NCBI RefSeq assembly: GCF_030463535.1
Contig: NC_132894.1
Location: 30,513,125 to 30,577,124 of the forward strand
DNA from: Salminus brasiliensis
Lineage: Eukaryota; Chordata; Actinopteri; Characiformes; Bryconidae
DNA length: 64,000 nucleotides
Direction: 5' to 3'
Under the pieces are notes generated by a model. That model did not search any database. It saw only the letters and a program-made list of their open reading frames with translations, and was not told where the DNA came from. Made by a program: the position numbers and the translations under genes. Of the stretch, positions 34,198 to 44,640 are shown in pieces. Numbering within the stretch: the stretch's first letter is position 1; each line of letters opens with the position of its first letter.

Positions 34198-35815
34198 AGT
34201 CATTTTGGAGCATTTCTATTGGTCAATTAATTGTGAATATAAATAATGACTGTCAGATTCAACGTACATCAAAAGGAGATGCAAAAAATAATTTATATAC
34301 TGTCCAAAAAATCAGAAACCACCCTCCATTTAATTATTTCCAATTCCTACGTATATCACCTTACTAAATGCCCCTGTATTTTAGAACACTATATTCTTGG
34401 TTTGTGTACCTGGTTTAGAGGTATCTGTTTGTCCCCGTTTGGCACGAAGGCAGTACTCCCAGCGTACAGCGGGGTCCTGGACAAAGCGGGCGATATGGCT
34501 GAAGAGTTGGCTGAAGCTCATGTTGGCCGCATGGTACACAGTGTAGTACAGAAGAGCAGCTCGCCACAAGAATGGCTGTTTCCGCAACAGCACACTGTGG
34601 AGGCTGGCCAGTCCCTCCTCCGTAGGATTGGCTGGCTTCAGTCCAAACTGCTTCCTTCCAACAGCAGTGGCCCATGGTTGCATACTGTTATTCACACCCC
34701 GTAAGTAATGTGTACCTGGGAGAAGGAGTTATGAAAGATCAGTGAGAACCGTGCAAACCGCCTCAGAACTTGATGAATTTGATCAGGGATTCTGCTTCTA
34801 GCTGTGTAGGACACATCTGAACATATTCAATTTCTACTGCCTGCTGTCTTTCATATGATGTGAGGTAAAAAATACAGTGGGCCCTATTTTTGCCATCTTT
34901 TGGCGAGCTGTCAAGCGTGCTCCGCACAGCTTGATTTAGGGTGTGTCAGTATTTCTTTGCTATTGTAACAGCGGGAAAAGTCTCTTAAATAATCATTGGT
35001 GTGTTTTGGGCGTAACATGCAACTAACCAATCAGCGTGTCACTCGCCATTCCCTTTAAGAGACAGGTGTACGCACCTGTGTTGACAATTCACTTCCAAGA
35101 TAGCAACGAACGTCTGACTGTTGATGTCTGCTTGGGTTGTTTTCAGTCAGTGGAGCTCTTGTGTTTTCCACTGCTAAGATATCAATACCCCAGAACTTGA
35201 CCTTAACACACCTCATTTTGAGACCACCACCCCCATCAGCGTAGATATATACACAAGCACTGTTGCTATTAAAGCGATGCAGCCAGCAAGGTGTGAAAAC
35301 AGCATTGTGGATGACTCCATTGTGGATGACTCCACCCACCCTTTACACAGACTGTTGTCCCTCCTGCCATCAGGAAGAAGGTACAGCAGCATCCGGTCCA
35401 ACACGACCAGACTCTGCAATAGCTTCTTCCCCCAAGCCATCAGACTTCTCAACTCCAGAGACTGAACTAATTTTTTCTGTTCCATGCACACACACACACA
35501 CACTCTTTCTCATTCACCAACCATTTACCCCAGACAATATGGGACGTATTTTGCACTAATAACTTTACTACCTCACTGGACTCAAAATTTATTGCACACT
35601 GCATAATTTGCACACTACCCCCAATTTATTTATTGTGGTGTGGGGTGTAAGATGACGTGCCTTGCGCAGGGTGTAAGTTGGGCCCAGTCTTTCAAAACAC
35701 AGTTCATAACTGATTTTTACATGATGTTAAAAATAAAGGTGCTATAAAAGGTTCTTTAAGTGATGCCATGGAAGATCCACTTTGGTTCCATAAAGGACCA
35801 TTTTTGTCCAAGTAA

Positions 35816-35849
<34 letters not shown>

Positions 35850-37964
35850 CATTTTATTTATATAGCACTTTTTAGTTTACTCGCTTTACATACTTCATTT
35901 TTTTTTTTAAAATACTAAAATACACGTTCACAGGCGTCTAGGCACGGGTGGTCCTGCGTAGACTTGGGCCTACGCTGATTGGTCACAGGCCCACCTAATA
36001 AAATGGCAAAATGCTGTCACTGCCTTATGCCCAATCAAAATCATGCTCATGCTCTATGTGTCATTCCCAAATGTGCGAGTTACACTAATTGTCTAAATAT
36101 TTGTGGACACCCTCTCTAATAAATGCATTCAGCTACTTTAAGTCGTGCCCAATGCTGACACAGATGTGCAAATGAATTCGCTCCCCAGCATTGAGCTGTG
36201 GAGCAGTGGAACTAACTGTGTTCTCTGGAATGATGGTTGGTGCTCCATCCGATTCTTTTGAGAAGAGTTGGGGAGCTAGACATGAGGTGGGGTGGTGATC
36301 ATCCAACATCCTGGTCTCACTAAAGCTCTTGTCGCTAAATGCAATCAAATCCTGTCAGCAGGTGTCCCGATACTTTTGTCCATACAGTGTATATTAAAAT
36401 GACCAATCCTAAGCGCTAAGTCTTATTTTCTTGATACTGCAATCGCTCCTTAGCAATGGCTGCTATCCGCCACTGCCTCAAGAGCCTTCAGGCCTGTAGC
36501 AGCGTGCCAGTGTTTGGATTAGGATTAGGTCCAGCAGATCAAAAGATGCATCTGGGGCGATTCTGTTTGGAAAACACATCCTGAAAACAATCTATCTTGG
36601 TGACCCACCTAGTTTTTCACGGGCCCACCCAGAAGTGGATTTCTGCCTATGCTCCTGCGTGGTCACAGAGGCGTTTGACACAAACTGTCACGACTAACTG
36701 AGTTTAAGCAAAATCACATTAAGCTAATTGGCTAAGCTCTTGACAAAGAGTTATTTTCAACAGAGAAATTGATTGTGTGACTCCCATCCGTCCCATGCTA
36801 AGCTTTTAATCTTGTTCCAGGACGTTTGGTTAGCCATCTGCTGTTTTAAAACTCACAGGGTGCAGATAGGAACACTCCAAGCGATATAGATCCCGGTTTG
36901 GGATCTGATATTCAGATCCACTGTAAAACAGTTGCTATGCTTATAATCTAATTTTAAATAAATGACAGCTTTGCTCCATGCTTTAAGAGATGGTTGAACA
37001 AGATGCTTTGCACTGTACTAATGGACCAGTTACATCGTAGCAAATTGGGGGCCCTAAACAAAACCTGAAAGAGGATTTGGTTGAGGGCAGACCCTCTCTG
37101 ATTTGGTATCTGTCATTTATTTTCCAACAGACCGGCAAAATATAACTGTCCGACAGCAGTGTCTATTTATTTATTTGAATGTTTTTTTAATTAACTGTTT
37201 CTTTTTAACCATGATTTTCTTTTTTTTGTTATATTATTTCATGGCTAAATAGGTAAACCTTTGCTATCATAACAACGGGAAAAAGTACGCCTTGTGCGGC
37301 TCAAACCATTCAAAAGGTGTGTACTAAATCTCTTACTTATTCATGGGTGTGTTTTGGGCGTGACATAGAAATAAACCAATCAGCGTGTCACTTGTCATTC
37401 CCTTTAAGAGCCAGGTGCGGTCTGACTTTGGCGGATTGCTACTTCAATGGTGCTAAGTGGGGGTGTACACTCCTGTGTTGACAATTTTTTTTGTTTGCAT
37501 TGCCAAGACAGCAATACGCCAAATATGTACCTGAACACACCTCATTTCGAGACCACCGCGCCCATTCGGCATAGATATATTCGCAAGCACTGTTGATTTT
37601 TAAACGACGCAGCTGGAGGGCATGAGAATAGACTGTTGGTGGGGTTTAAGACAGCATTGAGCATCATGACACACCTTGCACAGGGTGGAAGATAGGACCC
37701 CAAGGCACATATTAAGTTTTCAGTAACTACAGGGACTTCTGTACAAACTGGTGGGGCTGTTCTTTGGTAATAGACGTTTGTAGTTACACTTTATGGCCAT
37801 CGGTGGGCCTTAAGCTCTTTAAGGGGTTAAATTGAGCATCTGTAGAGAATCTGTTAACGTATTTGTTCTTTTAACTCAAAATAACAATGGAAACATTGTC
37901 CAGGGGTGTCCAAACTTTTGTATATGTTTCTAATGCATTTAAAGTAATTATATAGTTTGTCTTT

Positions 37965-38006
<42 letters not shown>

Positions 38007-39826
38007 CCTATGCATGTCCTTTGGGCCTGTGTTTGCGACTCTGCAACTTTAAACTCTGTCAAAGCATCACCCTTGTTAGGCTTCAACCTTAGAATAAGCC
38101 TTGGGAACCTCTGCTCTAGTATACATGTCTTGTAAGTGGTTTAAATGCCAATATTTGGGATCATACCAATTTCATGTCTCAGCATCCCTTCTAGCCAGTG
38201 CTGCCGTGCTCCCGACAAGTTGATTGTTAGAGTTGGCCTACAGCTCTCCACCATCATCACAGCCTGGGACAGCAGCTCGTCAGAGAGGCACACCACCACC
38301 TTAAAATGAAGCCCAACAACAATTACAACACTGACATGACTTAGTGATGAAATTCATCCTGCATGTATGCATGCAACGTACAAGAGGAGAAACGCACACA
38401 CCTCACCCACACAGCCCTCTTTCTGTAAGTACTTGCGTGCTGTTGCCCACACTCGACTTTTTGGTAGGACAGTTCCACCTGTGACTTCTTCAAAGTTCTC
38501 GTAGGTGCCAAACTTCCTCAAAACACACTCCATAATGCCAACTGCCTGGAGGATGTAATAGAGTTTTCTCAGGTATTGAAGATTTACCATTTCTGGACTT
38601 TTTTCTTTAGGCCAGGACATTATCATCTTGACAAGCTTTACTCCAAGGTTTTTAATGATGAACTGTAACTCATTTAATATATATTTACATATATTTAATA
38701 TAAAATACATAAGACACCCCAATATATATTATTATTATACAGCCACATTTTTGGGCATATTAGGGCCTAATTTTTGCTTTACTACTTCTATTAACCAAAA
38801 TCTACATTTTTATGCTTTTCAATGAGTCAAACAAGCTATTTTAATTCTTCAATGAAAACCAGTTTTCTATTTAAACAAAAATAAATTATAAAAAAATACT
38901 ACAGTGAATGTAAAAGACAATTACAACACAAATCTGGTTGCTTTTTTTGGAACAATCCCTTATTTGCACTTATTTATGCATTTATGCTTATTATCCCTTA
39001 TTTATGCATCCCTTATTTACACTCATTTATACTGTAACAGTGTCTGATTGTGTGTGTGATTTGTACATAAACATACCTGGGAAAGAAAGAGACCTGAGCC
39101 TTCTTTATACTTCTCCAGTACACTGCTGGGCTCTGGGGTCATGTATTCAAACTGAGGCTCATACTTATAGTCTGACTGGAAAAAGACCTGGCGCTCCTGA
39201 TCGAGATTCGTGGGGCGCAGGGCCACTAGCAGACAAGGCCCGCGGGGGGTGGAAGGCGTGGGTAGTGGTGCAGCACCCATCCCTCTGGCGATGTGTGGTA
39301 AGGATGTAGCAGGCCGCATTTGTCCCCTTCCTGCTCTAGGGGGCGCTGTAGAGTTCATGGTGCAGGTGCTCTCGCTGCGGCGCATCCAGCCTCCAGGACC
39401 CAAGCTGGGGCTGGTCAGGCTTCGTACCGGAGGAGAGGGTGCACCACATCGCCACGGAGGCTGCAGGACCTTCCGTTCAGGCGGATGCTGATTGGCCCTA
39501 GGGCGCTGGGGTTTGATCTCCAGGCTCAGAGGCCTTCTGGCTTCCGTCTTCTTCACGGGTCCATCTAACGCTTCGGCTCCTCTGCTGCTCGTGCCCACTG
39601 CACACTTTGGCCTTTGCTCTGGCTGTGTATTGCCAGTGCAAGGCTTAGCTTGAGGCCCGTTGTGCAGTGGCCGGTCCCTTTGGGTGATGCTGCTGGTTCT
39701 GGCTCTGGCCCGAACAGGTTTGGGTTTTTCTGAATGGGCCTCTGTCTCTGGAACATCTAGGCCAGTAGCAGCCATGCCCTCCCCATTAGCCCGCTCCATA
39801 CAGTTCTCCCCCAGGTCCAGCACCAT
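33106..39826 (-). CDS. matcap1: Microtubule-associated tyrosine carboxypeptidase 1 (KIAA0895L)
   Basis: Six coding exons on the minus strand: 39826-39077, 38545-38402, 38299-38167, 34715-34410, 33459-33362 and 33267-33106 (TGA), giving 530 residues (human about 471). ATG 39826 is the first after an in-frame upstream TGA. The N-terminal third is basic, Pro-rich and poorly conserved. Then come LVALRPTNLDQERQVFFQSD, AVGIMECVLRKFGTYENFE, the metalloprotease motif HEIGTH (split by the 38166-34716 intron), NPTEEGLASLHSVLLRKQPF, CFSKDQVYLDGILRILRHR and a VSYEDVERLRP tail. The family removes the C-terminal tyrosine of alpha-tubulin. The two His of HEIGTH and a downstream Glu (NPTEEG) are the expected zinc ligands, and the Glu in HE is the base. 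Paralogue matcap2 (KIAA0895) is the alternative; the N-terminus and YKEGSGLF-type stretch fit matcap1 better. The largest intron (3.5 kb) is full of repeats. Confidence 0.94.
34124..34194. repeat. (TA)n microsatellite in matcap1 flank/intron
   Basis: A long TA tract lying between matcap1 exons 33459-33362 and 34715-34410. A second AT tract is at about 37967-38002 in the next intron. Confidence 0.9.
34890..35285. mobile_element. Non-autonomous repeat, family R2 copy 1
   Basis: Shares a block order with 37261-37640: GTGTGTTTTGGGCGTAACAT, AACCAATCAGCGTGTCAC, CCATTCCCTTTAAGAG, CACACCTCATTT(T/C)GAGACCACC and a final AAGCACTGTTG. It is non-coding. A partial third relative may be at 49165-49320. 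Transposon class uncertain. Confidence 0.55.
35291..35645 (+). mobile_element. 3' end of a non-LTR retrotransposon
   Basis: The plus strand from 35277 translates to THPLHRLLSLLPSGRRYSSI followed by NSFFPQAIRLLNS, the C-terminal end of many fish LINE ORF2 proteins, then a 3' region with GACTCAAAATTTATTGCACA. Everything upstream is missing. A 15-bp direct duplication makes IVDDSIVDDS. Confidence 0.55.
35820..36084. repeat. (ATA)n and spacer in matcap1 intron
   Basis: An (ATA)n tract lies at 35820-35848, then a TTTATATAGCAC motif common at fish repeat ends, and otherwise unremarkable sequence. Confidence 0.5.
36085..36392 (-). mobile_element. MITE-like repeat, second copy of the 131-650 family
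   Basis: Read on the minus strand it starts TACACTGTATGGACAAAAGT and shares the TTGGATGATCACCACCCCAC block with the first copy. The other end carries AATATTTGTGGACACCC inverted. The two ends resemble each other as inverted repeats. It is non-coding; 36393-37260 is unremarkable. Confidence 0.6.
37261..37640. mobile_element. Non-autonomous repeat, family R2 copy 2
   Basis: Same blocks in the same order as 34890-35285, including AACCAATCAGCGTGTCAC and CATTCCCTTTAAGAG. Here an AATTTTTTTTGTTTGCATTG stretch interrupts. Confidence 0.55.
37702..37829 (-). mobile_element. Short MITE, family R3 copy 1
   Basis: Inverted relative to copies at 40302-40452 and 49364-49498. The shared core reads, on its own strand, CCACCAGTTTGTACAGAAGT then CCTGTAGTTACTGA. 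The end is AAGGGGTTAA. Confidence 0.6.
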
Positions 39827-40301
39827 TGCAGCAAGCACGCCTCAGTCAAGCCCCACTGCTAACATGTCCACCAAAGAACAGATGCTGTGCCACTTCTGAA
39901 AGCTGATGGAAAAAGAGAGACACAGAAAACATCAGATTTTAATGCGAAATTATTTATTCATAATTTTATATCTGTTACTATAATTAATATCCGCTTAGCT
40001 GTGCTGAGATTTACGCATGGAGCGCTTAACATCTACGTTAATAAAAAAGTGGTTTATTAAAGGGGAATTCCACCAAATTTTCAAACACTTTGTAGATTTT
40101 GACTGTTGAGGTCTAAGCAAGTCATTCAGTGCTTTTGGCATGAAGCGATGCATTGTCGAGAAACTTACTGACTAGCTTCTGTACAGCGGTACTGACAGGA
40201 ACCAGGGGTTGTGATGACTAAAACAAACCATATAGTCAATTCAATCCAATGTTTTTTTTGTGGCTGTTTTTTTTTTTTCCTTTTTTATTAAATACGTATG
40301 T

Positions 40302-40452
40302 TTAACCCCTTAAAAAGCCTGTGAACACAGTGGACCGAAAGTGTTATTACAAACTTCTATTAGCAAAGAATCCCCACCAGTTTGTACAGAAGTCCCTGTA
40401 GTTACTGAGTAATACACCTTAGTGTGTAATAAGCCTTGGAGGGTTAAGGGAT
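40302..40452 (+). mobile_element. Short MITE, family R3 copy 2
   Basis: Starts TTTAACCCCTTAAAAAGCCT and ends CCTTGGAGGGTTAAGGG, so both ends carry TTAACCC/GGGTTAA-type inverted motifs. The core is shared with 37702-37829 and 49364-49498. Confidence 0.65.
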
Positions 40453-40502
40453 TAATAATCAGTGTGGGCAATATGTAACAAATCAACTACTATTAGATTT
40501 TC

Positions 40503-40803
40503 ACGATACGTATTCGTATTCGTATTCGTCACTGTACAGTGTGGACTGTACAGCGAAATGTGTCCTCCGCATTTAACCCATCTGGTAGTGAACACACACT
40601 CACACACACACACACGTGTTAGGGGCAGTGAGTACACACACACACCCAGAGCGGTGGGCAGCCAACTCCAGCGCCCGGGGAGCAGAGAGGGTAAAGGGCC
40701 TTGCTCAAGGGCCCAACAGTGGCAGCTTGCCGAGCCCGGGAATCGAACCCACAACCCTGTTATCGATATCCCGGCGCTCTAACCGCTGAGCCACCACTGC
40801 CCC
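40503..40803 (-). mobile_element. tRNA-derived SINE (V-SINE/HE1-like), minus strand
   Basis: On the minus strand it starts GGGGCAGTGGTGGCTCAGCG (box A region), has box B GGGTTCGATTCCCGG, then CAAGCTGCCACTGTTGGGCC and GAGCAAGGCCCTTTACCCTC, and ends in a short GAATAC repeat. The same element is at 42850-43131 on the plus strand. The assignment to the V-SINE/HE1 type comes from memory of fish SINEs. Confidence 0.75.
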
Positions 40804-40905
40804 TCTATACTTATTATAATATACACTATACTTATTATAATAACATGATGACAAGCACACCAAAGGTGCTGCTCTAAGTATCTGGACTAATTCTAAATAA
40901 TTAGT

Positions 40906-41130
40906 ATGGTTGGTGTGGCGCAATAGATAACACCACTACCTGCCAGTGAGCTACCACACCATGCGGGAGACTGGGGTTCGATTCCTGGTCTGGGTGACTG
41001 TGCTGCGCTACACCAATAAGAGTCCTTGGGCAAGACTCCTAATGCTACACTGGCCCACATCTGAAATACGAGTAACGTTGTAAGTCGCTCTGGATAAGAG
41101 CGTCAGCTAAATGCCATAAATGTAAATGTA
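40906..41130 (+). mobile_element. tRNA-derived SINE with an L2-type 3' tail
   Basis: The head has box A (GTGTGGCGCAATAGATAAC) and box B (GGGGTTCGATTCCTGG). The last 51 bp (41078-41128) match the 3' tail of the L2 LINE at 63464-63514 at 48 of 51 positions by eye, ending in ATGTAAATG. This is the classic arrangement of a SINE that borrows the LINE's reverse transcriptase. Confidence 0.8.
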
Positions 41131-41999
41131 ATTCTGCCCACTGTCATGACACATGCAGCTGCCGGTGTTCTTTAAAGGGATGGTTCGGCCATACATGCTT
41201 ACGTTGCTTACAATGAATGGAAGCTGTTCGGTGACCGTTCACATTCACTCACTTAGGCATTACTGACTGAACTATTCTTTTCAGTAGTTTTTAAGTGATT
41301 TTTAGCAACTGAATTTTACAATAAGTGACAATTTGGTTGAATTTGAGGTACTGAAAGCGTACAGCCCTGCAGCTCTGCAATCAGGAGGCGCTAATATTGA
41401 AATTAAAATTGAATAAAATGACTAATTACTAGTGACTTCTGAAACTCTGCTTGACTTAGGAAGGATCCTTTGAAGCCTTCCAATGAATCAAATATTATAC
41501 CAATATTACTTATTAATTACCTATTAACCGATATGATGAACCATCTAATATGACATATGATAATGATGATGGGTTTAAATGCTGATAACAAGCCAAACAG
41601 ACCATGGAGAAAATTTTGAAGGGGATATTTTCTCTTCTAGGCCAAATTAAAAAGCTGAAAGTTGCTGAAGTTCAGCTGAAGTACAAGTGAAGGGGGAGAT
41701 TCTGCTGGTAGGCTACTATTGTCCCTAGCACCAGGGTCTGAGTACTGGAGTTTCTGGTAGGATAAAGGACCCAATAAACAGGCCAAGGTTTTAATAATCG
41801 ATATTCCATATAATAATGAATACCTAGAGATAATTGTCTGGCATTTATAAGACATATAAAGAGTAAATAACCTGGGTTTGCCATGCAAAGACACTCTGAC
41901 GAAACAAAAAGCCAGAAAAGCCAGAAAAGCCAGCCACACCAGCCCTAAAATCACTGTACAATACTGTAAGGCACTACGGTACATACCATACAGGGCTGT

Positions 42000-42301
42000 C
42001 CGGGGTTTCCTGCTAAAGCGAAAGGACGGACGAGACCAGCAGCCGCTCTTTGTTCAGCCGCTGCTCACATTCCGTGAATCGCGCGGCAGGTTCCGGTGTG
42101 GAGGGAAATAACGGGGCAGATAACGGATCTGTCCGTGATTTGGGAGGAGAGCATTGGTGAGCGATCAGCGCGCGCCGGTGACTGCGCTGGAACAAATGAC
42201 GCGCTGGCGCAGCCATGACACAAGCGCGTAAGGACGTTCCCCCCTGCGCGAGCGAGCACGCACGGACCCCTCCTCCTCCTCCTCCTCCTCCTCCTCCTCC
42301 T
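42000..42301 (-). promoter_or_regulatory. CpG-rich candidate promoter of matcap1
   Basis: This short island-like stretch has many CpGs (GATCAGCGCGCGCCGGTGAC, GACGCGCTGGCGCAGCC) and ends in (CCT)n at 42269-42301. It lies 2.2 kb upstream of the matcap1 ATG on its 5' side and 350 bp before the U1-like gene, so it could serve either. Assigned by position and composition only. Confidence 0.35.
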
Positions 42302-42652
42302 ATTTTTCTCGTTTTCCCGTTATCCACCCGTCCCCTTCCAACCCCCCCACCAGTGTCCCGGAAACGCCTCTTGCTTCACCACGATTGGCTGGTAGTCTAT
42401 CATCCCGCCTTCTCCCTGATTACGCTCAGCCAAACGGTCCAAAAGTTGCACTCAGGACATGCTCATCCAAACAGGCCAATGTGTCTCTGTCTTCTACAGG
42501 AAATGTGACACAAGCACGTACAGACTTCTTTGTCTACCTTTTTTTTTCCCTCTTAGCTTTTCCTGACCTGTATTCTAGCAGGTGTTGCTTAATCCGTTGT
42601 GATTGGCTCTTCATATCTCATAGCTCATCTCCTGTGCTAGGATTGGCTGGTA

Positions 42653-42816
42653 GTACTTACCCGGCAGGGGAGATACCAAGATCAGAAAGGTGGTTCACCC
42701 AGGGTGAGGCTCAGCCATTGCACTCCGGTTGTGCTGACCCCTGCGAATTCCCCAAATGTGGGAATCTCGACTGCATGATTTCTGGTAGTGGGGGGCTGCG
42801 TTCGCGCTCTACCCTG
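42653..42816 (+). ncRNA. U1 spliceosomal RNA gene, variant or pseudogene
   Basis: This 164-nt stretch has exactly the canonical U1 length and aligns to vertebrate U1 without indels. I count 18 substitutions against human U1 (from memory), several of which are normal fish changes. The 5' arm reads GTACTTACCCGG (canonical ATACTTACCTGG), changing U1 position 10 from U to C. The U1A-binding loop ATTGCACTCC is intact. The U1-70K loop is altered (GATCAGAAAG against GATCANGAAG). The Sm site GATTTCTGG still fits RAUUUNUGR. Stem III carries paired changes at positions 95 and 113. I recognise no snRNA proximal element upstream and no 3' box downstream, where AT-rich DNA leads into a SINE. U1 base-pairs with 5' splice sites in the nucleus. 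Either a variant U1 gene or a recent pseudogene. Confidence 0.88.
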
Positions 42817-42849
42817 ATTTTTATTTTTTAATTAATTTTTTTAATTAAG

Positions 42850-43131
42850 TGGGCAGTGGTGGCTCAGCAGTTAGGACGCCGGGCTATCAATAACAGGGTT
42901 GTGGGTTTGATTCCCGGGCTCGGCAAGCTGCCACTGTTGGGCCCTTGAGCAAGGCCCTTCACCCTCTCTGCTCCCCGAGTGCTGGAGTTGGCTGCCTACC
43001 GCTCTGGGTGTGTGTGTACTCACTGCCCCTAGTTCACAAGTGTGTGTGTGTGTGTTCACTACCACAGATGGGTTAAATGTGGAGGACACATTTTGCTGTA
43101 CAGTGTACCGTGACAAATACGTGCACCTTTA
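42850..43131 (+). mobile_element. tRNA-derived SINE (V-SINE/HE1-like), plus strand
   Basis: Same family as 40503-40803 but opposite orientation: GGGCAGTGGTGGCTCAGCAG, box B GGGTTTGATTCCCGGG and CAAGCTGCCACTGTTGGGCC. It starts 33 bp after the U1-like sequence. Confidence 0.75.
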
Positions 43132-44085
43132 CCTTTTAATCCCGCCCTCTACCTTATAATGATGATTTAATCAGACTAATATTACCCTACAAAATTTTTT
43201 ATATTAAAAACACTGATTTATAAAATATTGTACACATCTACACTACCATTATTTCACAGATGGCATGAAAAGCAGTGTTTTGTAATATATGAAAAAGTAA
43301 ATTAAGTAAATTAAGTGAATTACATCATCTTGTATCTTTTACGCCACTGTTGGGTGGAAGGGGTCTAAATTACTTGGTTTCGACGCCCCTTATTAAGTTA
43401 TTGCTCTGAAAATGCTTTAATGTTGGTGTGAAATATGCCATAAACACTGCTAGAATGCCATTTCTTTGATGGATTATCTATAAAACGGGTGTCCGAACTT
43501 GAATGCCTGAATATGACATAAAACCTGTTTTGCCAAGGAACGGTAACTAAACAGAGGGTGGATAGCCCATTAAACATGAATTATTAAGGGCCAGGAGCCA
43601 ATCAGACGGCCACAAATTATGAATGAGGCGCAGAGAGAGGTCAAGCGCAGATGTGTGTTTGAGTTTATCTTTGCATTTCTGAACATGAGGGCAAAAGTAT
43701 TTTATTGCTGTGACTCACATTCATTCACATAAGTCAGCAAATCATTCACATAAGTCACAAGTATTACTCACTAGAGCAATTACTGGTGCTTTCAGGAGCG
43801 AATGCAAAACATGAGATCTGTGTAAGATCCCAGAGCACTGGACCTGGAGTTATCTGAGGCTTCTGCTTGGACTTTGAAGGCCCCAACACCATCGGCACAT
43901 CCTGCAGAGGATGCAAAATTCGACATTAGGAGTCATTGAGACCCAGAATTTCATTATTGCGAGACTCTACTGAACGATATTGTGCACACATGATAGACTA
44001 GGTCACAGGATAGTGATTAATTCATTATGTTTAATTCATAATTCATGAATGAAGATGTTAAACTATAGCCATTAAAAACAGACTT
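43132..44085. other. Spacer between U1-like gene and nqo1 cluster
   Basis: No gene is recognised. The segment 43655-43691 resembles 50112-50148 (about 29 of 36 positions). An exon-like open stretch on the minus strand (about 43915-43785, after CCTCTGCAG) has no recognised product. Confidence 0.35.
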
Positions 44086-44640
44086 TATAATTATTGTGGA
44101 GGTTAGTCTCTCTCTCAACACTGATCCTGGATAGCTACCATCTACCTTTGTTAAACCAGCTGCCACCTACCGGTCCAACCAGCAGGCCCCCCACCCACCA
44201 CCACCCATAGCAGACCAGCGGCTCACACGCCTACCACTGCTACCTGCTTAGTGACCATGTTAAAACCACTTTTAACTATTTGTTATACCTGGTTTGGTAA
44301 TTTTTATTATTAATGTTTAAATAGTTCTGACCAGAGGAGGATGGGTCGGGTCCCCCTTCAGAGTCTTGGTTCCTCCCAAGGTTTCTTCCTCCAGCTCTGA
44401 GGGAGTTTTTCCTTGCCACTGTCACCGTTGGCTTACTCACTGGGGGTCTTTGATCCTTCATGTCTTACGTTATTTCTTCTTTGTCTCTGTCTTTTATTAA
44501 TCACTATTTATGTAAAGCTGCTTTGTGACGACAACAGTTGTAAAAAGCTATACAAATAAATCTGACTTGACTTGACTAATGACTGCCTACAGGAGTACCT
44601 GATTAAGTGAATGAGGTTTCTGAGAGTTAGTCTGAACAGT
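44086..44640. mobile_element. Nested repeats: one dispersed repeat interrupted by another
   Basis: The outer repeat (ACACTGATCCTGGATAGCTACC ... GAGTACCTGATTAAGTGAAT) has an uninterrupted relative at 45640-45715. Between its halves, about 44134-44576, is a second repeat with CTCCCAAGGTTTCTTCCTCC and the tail TACAAATAAATCTGACTTGA plus CTTGAC. The tail form (pentamer repeat) is typical of a retroposed fish element. Confidence 0.55.

Larger units (their letters stand above)
39827..41990. other. Repeat-bearing upstream region of matcap1
   Basis: Contains three listed repeats (R3 copy 2, a minus-strand SINE, an L2-tailed SINE). The remainder (39900-40250 and 41131-41990) has no recognisable gene. 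A 5' non-coding exon of matcap1 may lie here or in the CpG patch beyond, but I cannot place its splice sites. Confidence 0.35.

Noticed and set aside
40906-41000. Possible tRNA gene (box A and box B present)
   Set aside because: No cloverleaf can be formed and the sequence continues into an L2-type tail; it is a SINE. The same holds for 40740, 42850 and 12930.
42385-42831. 148-codon plus-strand frame over the U1 region
   Set aside because: It runs straight through the U1 RNA sequence and shows no protein similarity; the RNA explains the conservation.
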